From an uncultured Oscillospiraceae bacterium (lineage in GTDB: Bacteria > Bacillota > Clostridia > Oscillospirales > Ruminococcaceae), in contig UQMF01000003.1 in assembly GCA_900542145.1 (NCBI GenBank), positions 144,686-208,685 of the forward strand: DNA of 64,000 nt, given 5' to 3'. This document shows, piece by piece, positions 35,299 through 43,042 of this stretch. The number at the start of each line of letters is the position of its first letter. Positions within the stretch are counted from its first letter, which is position 1. Under the pieces are notes generated by a model. The model saw nothing but the letters and a program-made list of their open reading frames with translations. It had not been told where the DNA came from and did not search any database. The translations under genes were made by a program, and so were the position numbers.

Positions 35299-37245
35299 TT
35301 ATTCAGCGTCGCCGAGGTCAGCGTTGTCTTCCATAAGGGCCTTGATGGAGAGGGAAACTCTGTTCTTCTCGGTGTCGATGTCGATGATCTTAGCCTCAAC
35401 TTCCTGGCCTACGGTCAGAACGTTGTTGATGTTGGTAACTCTCTCAGTGGAGATCTGGGAGATGTGGATAAGGCCGTCAACACCAGGAATGATCTGTGCA
35501 AATGCACCGAACTCTGTGATGCTTACGATAGTAGCCTTGATAACGTCGCCGATCTGGTACTCCTCAACGAACTTGGTCCAGGGGTTCTCATCGGGATCCT
35601 TAGCGGAGAGGGAAACTCTCTTCTTCTCGGGATCGAAGGACTTAACGATAACGGTGATCTTGTCGCCTTCCTTAACGATATCCTTGGGGTGGCCGACTCT
35701 GTTCCATGTCAGCTCGCTGGTTCTTACCAGACCGTCAACCGGACCGATGTCAACGAATACGCCGTAGTCCTCGATGGAGCGAACCTCGCCCTCGAACTTC
35801 TGGCCAACCTGAATGGTCTCCCAGAACTTAGCTCTCTCAGCGTCGCGAACCTCTCTTGTAGCCTGGCGGATAGAGCCGACTACTCTGTTGCGCTGCTCGT
35901 TGATCTCGATAACCTTGAACTGAACGGTCTTCTTAACCAGGTCCTCAAGCTTGCCGCTTCTCGGAACGCCAGTCTGGGAAGCAGGGATAAATACTCTGGT
36001 GCCGTTAGTTACGACGATCACGCCGCCCTTGACTGCCTGTGTAACTACACCCTCAAGAGTTTCGTTCGCTTCCTTGCTTGCAGCGATCTTCTCCATGCCC
36101 AGTGCGGAATCAACGCGCTTCTTGGACAGGAAAACAACGCCCTGAGAATCGTCTACCTTTGTTACGATAGCGTCGATCTCGTCGCCGACCTTAACGATGT
36201 CCTCAACCTTTGCGTTGGGGTCGTTGGTCAGCTCGTCGAGGGGTATGTAACCCGTGTGCTTTGTGCCCAGCTCTACTACAGCCTCGTTCGGCTTTACGCT
36301 AACAACTGTTGCCTTGACTTTGGCGCCGGTATATAATCTCTTGCTCTCGGACTGCTCAAACAGTGCTGCAAAGCTCTCCTCATTTTCATTGTTGTTGATG
36401 ATCTCGCTCATTTTTAAATGAACCTCCTTTATTGTATAGGCTGGGGTCGAAGCCCCTGCCGTTATTCCGATAAGACTATCGGAGTGCAGACCTTCGATGA
36501 TCTGCGGGGAAAGCTCTGAGGCACTCTCGATGAACACTGTGCGGCAATATCTCGAACAGATTTCAGCTAACTTTCCTGTGTTAGAGCTGTGCCTTCCTCC
36601 GACAACCAGCATAAGGTCAGCCCTTTTCGCAAGCCCCTCCGCATTTCTCTGGCGTTCCGAGGTGGCGTTGCAGATTGTGTCATATATTTCAACGCAGCAA
36701 TATTCTTCCCGTATCCTCCGGGAATATTCAAGAAACCTGCTGCGGTCGAAGGTGGTCTGAACGACAAGGGCGGCGCCCCTGCCGGAAGCCCTGCACTCGT
36801 CGAGCACACTCCGGACTTCGTCAAACTCCATGCATGCGTATGCCCTGCACGCCGCGTGACCCATAATTCCCTGCACCTCCGGGTGTTCCCCATCGCCGAG
36901 AATGATCACCGCGCCGTCCGCGGGCTGCTCCGAAACTATCTTATGTATCCTCTTCACGAAAGGACACGTCGCGTCCAGCAGCACGGAGCATTTGTCTGCT
37001 GCGGCGTCCTCCGTTTCCCTGCCGACCCCGTGGGAGCGTATCACCAGGGGCTTCCCGGCGGCTTCCTCCACGCTTGCGGCTATATGAACGCCCTTTTTTT
37101 CAAGGGCAGCGGTAACTGTCTTGTTATGTATCAGCGGACCCAGGGTGAATATCTCGCCATAGTCCTGCGCCGCCTTTTCGGTGAGCTTCAGGGCGCGTTC
37201 AACACCGAAGCAGAACCCGGATTTTTCCGCGATCTCAATCAACAT
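35299..37245 (-). CDS. ispH-rpsA: IspH-ribosomal protein S1 fusion
   Basis: The 648-residue protein joins two enzymes. Residues 1-278 are 4-hydroxy-3-methylbut-2-enyl diphosphate reductase, the last step of the MEP isoprenoid pathway, with the three iron-sulfur cysteines Cys12 (SGFCFGVERAL), Cys94 (LDATCPFVKR) and Cys192 (DTICNATSERQ), and the TAGASTPAYTIKEV end. Residues about 300-640 carry four S1 RNA-binding domains (for example VVELGTKHTGYIPLDEL, GVFVDIGPVDGLVRTSEL, GAFAQIIPGVDGLIHISQ), as in Gram-positive S1 proteins. This fusion is known in Clostridia. An ATG at residue 279 has AAAGGAGG upstream (see separate entry). The gene overlaps plsC by 11 bases. Confidence 0.96.
   Translation of the reverse strand: MLIEIAEKSGFCFGVERALKLTEKAAQDYGEIFTLGPLIHNKTVTAALEKKGVHIAASVEEAAGKPLVIRSHGVGRETEDAAADKCSVLLDATCPFVKRIHKIVSEQPADGAVIILGDGEHPEVQGIMGHAACRAYACMEFDEVRSVLDECRASGRGAALVVQTTFDRSRFLEYSRRIREEYCCVEIYDTICNATSERQRNAEGLAKRADLMLVVGGRHSSNTGKLAEICSRYCRTVFIESASELSPQIIEGLHSDSLIGITAGASTPAYTIKEVHLKMSEIINNNENEESFAALFEQSESKRLYTGAKVKATVVSVKPNEAVVELGTKHTGYIPLDELTNDPNAKVEDIVKVGDEIDAIVTKVDDSQGVVFLSKKRVDSALGMEKIAASKEANETLEGVVTQAVKGGVIVVTNGTRVFIPASQTGVPRSGKLEDLVKKTVQFKVIEINEQRNRVVGSIRQATREVRDAERAKFWETIQVGQKFEGEVRSIEDYGVFVDIGPVDGLVRTSELTWNRVGHPKDIVKEGDKITVIVKSFDPEKKRVSLSAKDPDENPWTKFVEEYQIGDVIKATIVSITEFGAFAQIIPGVDGLIHISQISTERVTNINNVLTVGQEVEAKIIDIDTEKNRVSLSIKALMEDNADLGDAE
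36409..36430 (-). promoter_or_regulatory. Internal ribosome binding site and start for free S1
   Basis: Inside ispH-rpsA, AAAGGAGG (36423-36430) lies 11 bases before an in-frame ATG (36411) that encodes Met279, the first residue after the IspH domain (MSEIINNNENEE). Initiation here would give a 370-residue stand-alone S1 protein. A TATACAAT string just upstream could even act as a promoter -10. Confidence 0.55.
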
Positions 37246-37840
37246 CGGGCATGTTCTCCTGGAGGTGTGCTATCTCGTCCATGATGGTGGAGCTTACCTG
37301 CTTCAGCATCCTGCGGTCGGAGATATCCACGTCGAAGTGCTCGGCGGGTATCATCTTCCCGATGGATATGTAGATGTTCCGGCGGAACTTCTTCCTGCCG
37401 TACTTGATGAACACCGGCACCACGGGGACCTTAGCCTGCGCCGCAATAAGCGTGACGCCGCTTTTCGCCCGTCCGAGCGTGCCGTCCTTGGAGCGTGTGC
37501 CCTCGGGGAATATCACGAAAATGCGTCCCTCTTTCAGGCTCTCCAGCGCCTTGTCGATGGCGGAGGTATCCTTCGCACCGCGCTTCACCGGGAACGCCCC
37601 GAGCCGTTTTATCAGCCAGGAAAAGAAGGGGTTTTTATGAAAAAGCTCCTCTTTCGCCATGAAGGTGTACTTCCCCTTGAAGGTTATGCCCACCACCGGC
37701 GGATCGTTGTTGGAAACATGGTTGCTGGCGATGATGTATCCGCCCTTCTGACTGGGGATATTCTCGCCGCCGATGACATGTATATTATATACGATAATGT
37801 AGAAAAGTCTTGCACAGTTGCGGAGAAACGAGTAGAACAT
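37235..37840 (-). CDS. plsC: 1-acylglycerol-3-phosphate acyltransferase
   Basis: PlsC adds the second acyl chain to make phosphatidic acid at the membrane. The 201-residue product starts at 37840 (MFYSFLRNCARL), sharing one base with the cmk stop (TGATG). Motif I is IIASNHVSNNDPPVV (the HX4D variant, with His48 and Asp53), motif III is VIFPEGTRSKDG, and a VPVVPVFI block follows. One N-terminal hydrophobic helix anchors it. It is coupled to cmk before it and overlaps ispH-rpsA after it. Confidence 0.94.
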   Translation of the reverse strand: MFYSFLRNCARLFYIIVYNIHVIGGENIPSQKGGYIIASNHVSNNDPPVVGITFKGKYTFMAKEELFHKNPFFSWLIKRLGAFPVKRGAKDTSAIDKALESLKEGRIFVIFPEGTRSKDGTLGRAKSGVTLIAAQAKVPVVPVFIKYGRKKFRRNIYISIGKMIPAEHFDVDISDRRMLKQVSSTIMDEIAHLQENMPDVD

Positions 37841-38514
37841 CACATCTTCTCCCTGATGATGTCGCACACAAGCTGGCAGCTCTGGTCAAAATCCAGCCCG
37901 GAGGTATCCGCAAGGACTGCGTCCTCCGCCTGCTTCAGCGGTGCCGTTTCGCGGTGGGAATCGTCGTAGTCGCGCTTGTTGAGGTCCGCGAGGACTTCCT
38001 CGAACGTGGTCTGCACGCCCTTGGCGCAAAGCTCGTCGTAGCGGCGCTTCGCCCTTATCTCCGGCGCGGCGGTGAGGAAGATCTTCACCCGGGCGTCCGG
38101 CAGAACGACTGTGCCGATATCCCTGCCGTCCATGATGACGTTGTTCTCGCGCGCGAGCTTTCTCTGCATGTCGAGCAGAGCCGCCCGGACGGCAGGCACG
38201 GAGGAAACCGCGGAAGCCGCCATGGAGATCTCCGGGAGCCTTATCTCCTCGGAAACGTCCTCGCCGTTGAGCCAGATATGCTGCACGCCGTCGATGAGCC
38301 GAATCTCGGGGTGTATCCCCGGGAGCATCGCCGAGATCTCCTCACGGGAGGACAGATCGGCGCCGCCCCTGCGGCAGTACAGCCCGACGGCGCGGTAGAG
38401 CGCCCCGGTATCGACATAGATAAATCCCAGAGATTTCGCCGCAGCCCTCGCGATGGAACTTTTTCCAGCGCCGACGGGACCGTCAACAGCGACTGAGATC
38501 AGCTTTTCCGGCAT
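37840..38514 (-). CDS. cmk: Cytidylate kinase
   Basis: Cmk phosphorylates CMP and dCMP. The 224-residue product starts at 38514 (MPEKLISVAVDGPVGAGKSS), with AGGGTGA upstream; an ATG six bases earlier is an alternative. The P-loop DGPVGAGKSS is at about 11-20, followed by YVDTGALYRAV. Later VIMDGRDIGTVVLPDARVKIF and the LID residues KRRYDEL are standard. The order flavoprotein-cmk-plsC-ispH/rpsA is the one known from many Clostridia. Confidence 0.96.
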   Translation of the reverse strand: MPEKLISVAVDGPVGAGKSSIARAAAKSLGFIYVDTGALYRAVGLYCRRGGADLSSREEISAMLPGIHPEIRLIDGVQHIWLNGEDVSEEIRLPEISMAASAVSSVPAVRAALLDMQRKLARENNVIMDGRDIGTVVLPDARVKIFLTAAPEIRAKRRYDELCAKGVQTTFEEVLADLNKRDYDDSHRETAPLKQAEDAVLADTSGLDFDQSCQLVCDIIREKM

Positions 38515-38603
38515 AAACATCACCCTGAATTGCCACTTATCAAGTGGCTTAAATGTGAAAAAATGTAAAAAGGTAAAACTACCCCTATACATTTATTCAA
38601 TTT

Positions 38604-38632
38604 ATTATATCACAATTCAATCGAAATTGCAA
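38604..38632 (-). promoter_or_regulatory. Promoter of cmk-plsC-ispH/rpsA
   Basis: TTGCAA (38627-38632) and TATAAT (38604-38609) on the minus strand are 17 bases apart, about 90 bases upstream of cmk. So cmk can be expressed separately from the flavoprotein gene. Confidence 0.85.
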
Positions 38633-38709
38633 GTGTTTTTTTGCAATTTCATAGATTTTTCACGATAAAACCGGGAGTCTGAGGAATGTAATTACCCGGG
38701 GTAATAATG

Positions 38710-38837
38710 CGACAGAAATATACAAAATCCCTGCCGCGCCATTATTACTACGGGTAATTTCCCGACATGATATTACAAATTCCCCTGCCGCGTTAATTTA
38801 CTGTCAGTCATATTCCGACAGGATTATACAATCCCCA
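38710..38837. repeat. 53-bp-period direct repeat upstream of cmk
   Basis: Three copies of a motif opening CGACA begin at 38710, 38763 and 38816, spaced exactly 53 bases apart. The first two share most of the first 30 bases (ATACAAAATCCCTGCCGCG versus TTACAAATTCCCCTGCCGCG); the third shares about 18 bases and runs into the 3' end of the flavoprotein gene. A partial fourth unit with TAATTACCCGGGGTAATAAT precedes them. Together with the cmk promoter this fills the 309-base gap. Confidence 0.7.
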
Positions 38838-40053
38838 CAATCGCCATCGCCGCAGTGTAGGCGGTGGAAAACGCGATCTGGAGGTTGAATCCGCCGGTGT
38901 AGCCGTCGCAGTCGATTATCTCCCCGGCGAAATACAGCCCCGGACACAGCTTGCTTTCCATGGTGTTCGGGCGTATCTCCCGGACGGAAACGCCGCCCCG
39001 GGTAACAATCGCCTCTTCGATCGGACGGAATCCCCGGATATGCAGCGTGAGCCGCTTCATAAGCGCCCCCAGCTGCTGCCGCTGCTCCCGGGTGACCTCG
39101 TCAACACGCATATCACCGGGGATTCCCGAAAGCTCCGCGACGACCGGAGCCAGCTGCGCCGGGAGAAGTCCGCGCAGGCTCTCCGCGAAGCGCATTCCGC
39201 GGCGCTCGGCGAAATCCCGGATTATGCGGTCGTCCAGTTTCTTCTCAGAAAGTGCCGGTTTGAGGTCTATCTCCACGGCGTACTCCCCGGGCTTTATCTC
39301 CGGAATGTGCGCGGAAGCGCTCAGCACCGTGGGTCCGCCGATCCCGTAGGCGGTGAAAAGCAGCTCGCCGAAATCCTCGTAGACCGGCTTTCCGCCCCGG
39401 GTCAGGCGCATGGAGATGTTCCGCAGGTCCAGTCCTGCCGCCCGGGCGACCCAGCGCTCCTCGGTTTCCATCGGGATAAGGGAAGGCTCCGGGGGAATCA
39501 CCGTGTGCCCTGCCTGGCGCGCCAGGGCATACCCCGAGCCGTCCGACCCGGTGAGGGGGTAGGAAGCCCCTCCGGTGGCGAGGACTACCGCGCCGGCGCG
39601 CACCTCCCTGCCGGAAATTACCGCGCCGCAGCAGGCTCCGTCCTCAATGAGCAGCCTTGTGCAGTTACCCTTTATTACCTCCACATTCAGCTTCCGGAGC
39701 TGACCCTCCAGGGCGGAAACCACGTCCCCTGCCCTGTCGGAAACAGGAAACACCCGGCGTCCGCGCTCCGTCTTGAGGGGCACGCCGAGCTTCCCGAAGT
39801 ATTCCATCACGTCCGCCGGGGCGTATTTCGACAGCGCGCTGTAAAGGAACCGCGGATTCCTGGGAATGTTCCGCAGCACCTCGTCGGGGGTGCAGTCGTT
39901 GGTGACGTTGCAGCGCCCCTTTCCGGTGATCCCGAGCTTGCGCCCGAGGGACTTCCCGTGCTCCGCCACGGCGGTGCGGAGTCCCATTTCAGCGGCGTGG
40001 GCGGCGCAGAACATACCGGCAGCGCCGCCGCCGATTATCAGGATATCATACAT
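38824..40053 (-). CDS. BaiN/HI0933-like flavoprotein oxidoreductase
   Basis: The 409-residue protein belongs to the HI0933/YhiN family of FAD enzymes (TIGR00275). The dinucleotide-binding motif ILIIGGGAAGMFCAAHAAEM is at residues 4-23, followed by LGRKLGITGKGRCNVTN, which is diagnostic. The C-terminus has FAGEIIDCDGYTGGFNLQIAF. Enzymes in this family include the bile-acid reductase BaiN, but most members have no proven substrate and no such role is inferred here. Its ATG overlaps the 3' end of the rpiR-like gene by 8 bases, so they are co-transcribed. Confidence 0.9.
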   Translation of the reverse strand: MYDILIIGGGAAGMFCAAHAAEMGLRTAVAEHGKSLGRKLGITGKGRCNVTNDCTPDEVLRNIPRNPRFLYSALSKYAPADVMEYFGKLGVPLKTERGRRVFPVSDRAGDVVSALEGQLRKLNVEVIKGNCTRLLIEDGACCGAVISGREVRAGAVVLATGGASYPLTGSDGSGYALARQAGHTVIPPEPSLIPMETEERWVARAAGLDLRNISMRLTRGGKPVYEDFGELLFTAYGIGGPTVLSASAHIPEIKPGEYAVEIDLKPALSEKKLDDRIIRDFAERRGMRFAESLRGLLPAQLAPVVAELSGIPGDMRVDEVTREQRQQLGALMKRLTLHIRGFRPIEEAIVTRGGVSVREIRPNTMESKLCPGLYFAGEIIDCDGYTGGFNLQIAFSTAYTAAMAIVGIV

Positions 40054-40906
40054 CTTTCTTGTACACGTCGTTTCTGTCCCAGAGGGTCTCCAGCTTGCGG
40101 AAGGTCTGCTCCACGCGGCAGCGGTTGCGGCTGGATACTGCGACGATGAGGGCGTTGAGCAGGCTCATCGGGGCGACCAGACTGTCAACGAAGCTGACCA
40201 TGTCGGAGGTGGCGCAGAGGGTGGTGTGGGCGTACTGCGCCAGGGGGGAATTCTCGCTGTCGGTTATGGCGATTATCTGGGAGCCGCAGTCGTGGGCGAA
40301 CTTGCAGGCATTGATGGTGCTCTTGGCGTATCTCGGGAAGGAAAGCCCGATGAACACGTCACCCTCGCCGATGTGTATCATCTGTTGGTATATCTCGCTG
40401 GTTGCAACGGAGCCGATGAGCGTCACCTTGTCAAAGACAAGGCGCAGGTAGTAGTGCATAAAGCTTGCCAGAATACCGCTTGACATTGCGCCCTGGATAT
40501 AAATGCGGCGCGCGTCCACGATGGTGTTGACGGCGTTGTCGAAAGCCTCGCGGTCTATCTGCTCAAGGGTGCGGCGAATCTTGTCCATATCCTGGGTGAG
40601 GACTCCCTCGATGGGGTCGAGGTCGCCGATACGGCTTCTGGTGACGTCCATGCGCTGGATAGTGGTCAGGCGGTTCTTGATGTGGCTCTGGAGGGAGCGC
40701 TGTAACTGCGGATATCCCTCGAATCCAAGCTCGATGGCGAAGCGCACGACGGTGGATTCGCTGACATTCACGGCGTTTCCGAGCTTGAGCGCGGTCATGT
40801 ACGCCGCCTTCTCGTAGTGGTTCAGTATATAGTTTGCAATGAGTTTCTGGCTTTTGGAGAATGAGGGCATTAAATCCTCAATCCGCTGCAGCAGATCGTC
40901 TTTCAT
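40046..40906 (-). CDS. RpiR-family transcriptional regulator (HTH plus SIS domain)
   Basis: The 286-residue protein starts at 40906 (MKDDLLQRIEDLMPSFSKSQ), with GAGGT upstream. Residues 1-80 are the RpiR helix-turn-helix with SKSQKLIANYIL, AYMTALKLGNAVNVSESTVV and RFAIELGFEGYPQLQ. Residues about 125-250 are a SIS domain (RIYIQGAMSSGILASFMHYY, VFIGLSFPRYAKST, IIAITDSENSPLAQYA) that normally binds a phosphosugar. RpiR proteins usually control amino-sugar or cell-wall recycling genes. Here the next gene is a flavoprotein, so the target is not evident. A palindrome between promoter and start could be the operator. Confidence 0.92.
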   Translation of the reverse strand: MKDDLLQRIEDLMPSFSKSQKLIANYILNHYEKAAYMTALKLGNAVNVSESTVVRFAIELGFEGYPQLQRSLQSHIKNRLTTIQRMDVTRSRIGDLDPIEGVLTQDMDKIRRTLEQIDREAFDNAVNTIVDARRIYIQGAMSSGILASFMHYYLRLVFDKVTLIGSVATSEIYQQMIHIGEGDVFIGLSFPRYAKSTINACKFAHDCGSQIIAITDSENSPLAQYAHTTLCATSDMVSFVDSLVAPMSLLNALIVAVSSRNRCRVEQTFRKLETLWDRNDVYKKDV

Positions 40907-40933
40907 TTGAGTACCTCGTTTCAATACATTACA

Positions 40934-40994
40934 GCAGTCCCGACAACAGGACTGCCTGCATACTTACTATACACCATTTGCAATATTTTTGCAA
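40934..40994 (-). promoter_or_regulatory. Promoter and leader palindrome of the rpiR-like gene
   Basis: TTGCAA (40989-40994) and TATAGT (40966-40971) are 17 bases apart. Directly downstream GCAGTCC/GGACTGC (40934-40955) is a 7-bp inverted repeat with an 8-base loop, in the right place for an operator or an RNA hairpin. Confidence 0.72.
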
Positions 40995-41051
40995 GTGGTT
41001 TTGCAAAAACATTTACAGCATTGGCTGGAATTTTACATTTTTTGCCCACAG

Positions 41052-41091
41052 AAACAGAAAAACGGCACTGTAATGTGCCGTTTTTCTGTTT
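41052..41091. terminator. Perfect 17-bp bidirectional hairpin
   Basis: AAACAGAAAAACGGCAC pairs perfectly with its mate across a 6-base loop (41052-41068 with 41075-41091). A and T runs on both arms make it terminator-like in either direction. It lies between the rpiR promoter and the hairpin module that follows the VWA gene. Confidence 0.7.
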
Positions 41092-41106
41092 ATAATAAAG
41101 TATCCT

Positions 41107-41270
41107 TGACCCGCGAATCGGGCTTTTGAGATTCATTTTTTGACCCAGCTCCGCCGGGTCAAAAAACACTTCTATCCGCACAAGTGTGCGGTTTGTCGGC
41201 TTTGCCGACAAACCGTGCGCGCCGGGCGGATGTTCGGCGGAAAAGCCCCTTTAGGGGATTTTTCGACGGT
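41107..41270. repeat. Hairpin-rich repeat module B, first copy
   Basis: This stretch contains TTTTTTGACCC/GGGTCAAAAAA (41138-41167), CCGCAC/GTGCGG, TTTGTCGGC/GCCGACAAA and then a 56-base unit at 41215-41270. Read on the minus strand the last unit is CGTCGAAAAATCCCCTAAAG, GGGCTTTTCCGCCGAACATC and a GC-rich end GCGCGCAC. The same unit recurs at 63946-64000. No ORF is credible here. Confidence 0.75.
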
Positions 41271-41272
41271 TT

Positions 41273-41300
41273 CAAAAACGGCACAAAAACGTGCCGTTTC
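41273..41300 (-). terminator. Terminator of the VWA lipoprotein gene
   Basis: AAACGGCAC/GTGCCGTTT (41276-41284 with 41291-41299) is followed on the minus strand by a T run, about 30 bases after the stop at 41330. Confidence 0.78.
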
Positions 41301-41329
41301 TGAAAGTTCCTGCCGCAATTCACTGCAAA

Positions 41330-42862
41330 TCAAGCCAGGTAATCGCCGGCTATCCGCACCATCATATCGTTCAGCTTCTCCACGGAGTAGCTGCCGATGG
41401 TCGGCTCGGTGTGGGCGTAGCCTATTCCGCTGTCGTCCGTCAGGAACGTGTAGGTCCCCCCGGTCATGAACGCCATGCTCCGCAGCAGGTATTCACACGA
41501 CTTGTCAACGCCGCTCGCCGCCACCGGGACTATGCGTATTCCCTTTTCCGCCGCGTCCCGGACGTGCTTCACGACCTCGTCGATTATCTGCGTATCCTCG
41601 TGGGGCGGCGCGTCAAGCACCAGGAACATCACCTTGACGGAATCCGCGTCCCAGTCGTGGGAATCCACCGCGCTGGCGAGCGCCGTGTGGACTGCCTCCG
41701 GGGTATCTCCGCCGCCGTCCGCGGACTGCTGCGCGATGGCCTCCACCACGGCGCCGATGTCCCCGGTGAACGGGAATTCCCGAACGACGTACTCGTCCCC
41801 CTCGTCCCGGTAGAAATTCACGCTCAGCCGCACCGGGATATTCGCGTTATCCTCCCGGATTCGCTCAACAACGTCCTCCAGCTCCTCCTTGAGGTATTCC
41901 AGCTCGTCCCCCATGGAGCCGGTGGTGTCGCACATTATCATCAGGTCGAGGGTCTTAGCGGCAGGGGTTGCTTCCCCGTCCAGGGTGAACTCCAGCTCGC
42001 AGTCCCCGGTGATATCCGCCGGGAAGGTCTGCTTCTGTCCGCCGGGGGCGCTCACGGAAATTCCGCCGCCGTAGTCCTGCGTCCGGGACTCCTCCCAGAA
42101 AAGGTACGCCATGCCCCGGTTGTCCGTAACCGCGGAATAGCCCATGCCTTCCACCTGCGCCCCGGCAACGGGATTCCCGGCGCTGTCCCTTATCAGCACC
42201 GCCGCGCGGCACTCCGCCCCGGTGCGCCACTCGCCGAGGTAGGAATCCCAGTCGGCGCCGTAGTTGTTGCTTCCGTACAGCCCCTTCCAGAAGTCCCAGT
42301 GGGAGTTGTCGTTCCACTCGCCGCCGGTCAGCAGTCCTGCCTGGGGCTGGATATCCCAACCGGGATAGGGCTCCACGGGGTCGCCGGGGTATCCCGGCTC
42401 GAAGTATCCGCCGCCTGCGCTGGCTTCCGTGATGTAATCCCCCACGGCGGCAATGCCACATTCCGCGTCGTCCGCGAACACAACGTCCCCGGAGGATTTC
42501 CCGGTGCCGCCGATGTCCCTGCCGGTGTATTCGCTTCCGGAGGGGTCGGAGGGCTTCTCCTCCGGGGCGGAAGTCCCGGTAGTTGCGGTAATATTTCCCA
42601 GTGATGAAGTCCCGGGAGAAGTCGCCGCCGAAGAAACGGCGGATACCGGCGGCTCCGGCTCAGCGGAAGTGGGATCCGGAGTGCCTGCCGCAGTGCCCGG
42701 CGCGGAGGTATCCGGAGCGGTATCCGTATCCGGAGTTCCCGGCACGGAATCCCCGGGGACCGCACTGGCAGGCGCTGTGTTCACGGGGGAGGACTGATTC
42801 GCGGAACAGCCGGCGAGTACCGCCGCCGCAGCTATTATTGCAAGAACTGAACGTTTCTTCAT
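41330..42862 (-). CDS. VWA-domain surface lipoprotein
   Basis: The 510-residue protein starts at 42862 (MKKRSVLAIIAAAAVLAGC) after AAGGAGC. The Cys at residue 19 is the lipid site. A Pro/Thr/Ser/Gly-rich linker covers about 20-130. A middle region has a carboxypeptidase-regulatory-like segment (AVLIRDSAGNPVAGAQVEGM, about 260-280), and the von Willebrand A domain (about 325-505) has the MIDAS motif LMIMCDTTGSMGDE and later VMFLVLDAPPHEDTQIID. VWA domains bind ligands through a metal ion, so an adhesion or surface-assembly role is likely. The gene is divergent from the M23 peptidase gene. Confidence 0.86.
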   Translation of the reverse strand: MKKRSVLAIIAAAAVLAGCSANQSSPVNTAPASAVPGDSVPGTPDTDTAPDTSAPGTAAGTPDPTSAEPEPPVSAVSSAATSPGTSSLGNITATTGTSAPEEKPSDPSGSEYTGRDIGGTGKSSGDVVFADDAECGIAAVGDYITEASAGGGYFEPGYPGDPVEPYPGWDIQPQAGLLTGGEWNDNSHWDFWKGLYGSNNYGADWDSYLGEWRTGAECRAAVLIRDSAGNPVAGAQVEGMGYSAVTDNRGMAYLFWEESRTQDYGGGISVSAPGGQKQTFPADITGDCELEFTLDGEATPAAKTLDLMIMCDTTGSMGDELEYLKEELEDVVERIREDNANIPVRLSVNFYRDEGDEYVVREFPFTGDIGAVVEAIAQQSADGGGDTPEAVHTALASAVDSHDWDADSVKVMFLVLDAPPHEDTQIIDEVVKHVRDAAEKGIRIVPVAASGVDKSCEYLLRSMAFMTGGTYTFLTDDSGIGYAHTEPTIGSYSVEKLNDMMVRIAGDYLA

Positions 42863-42949
42863 ACATGCTCCTTTCCAGGGTGCTTTTGTATGTAATACCG
42901 GGCAGGCGGCGAAAAGGTTGCAGGCGCCCGTGAAATATTTGTGAAAGGG

Positions 42950-42978
42950 TTGCATTTTCCAGGGAGATGTGTTATAAT
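42950..42978 (+). promoter_or_regulatory. Promoter of the M23 peptidase gene
   Basis: TTGCAT (42950-42955) and TATAAT (42973-42978) are 17 bases apart, about 65 bases before the start at 43043. Confidence 0.82.
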
Positions 42979-43042
42979 TACTTTATATATAACTACTGAA
43001 TTCAGTATGGATTTTTCATGCAAAACAACGGAGATGTATTTA

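Noticed and set aside
35299..37245. Sequencing error joining ispH and rpsA
   Set aside because: The junction is open and in frame, both domains are complete, and the same fusion is known in other Clostridia.
38710..38837. CRISPR array
   Set aside because: Only about three imperfect repeats at 53-bp spacing with no unique spacers and no cas genes in the window.
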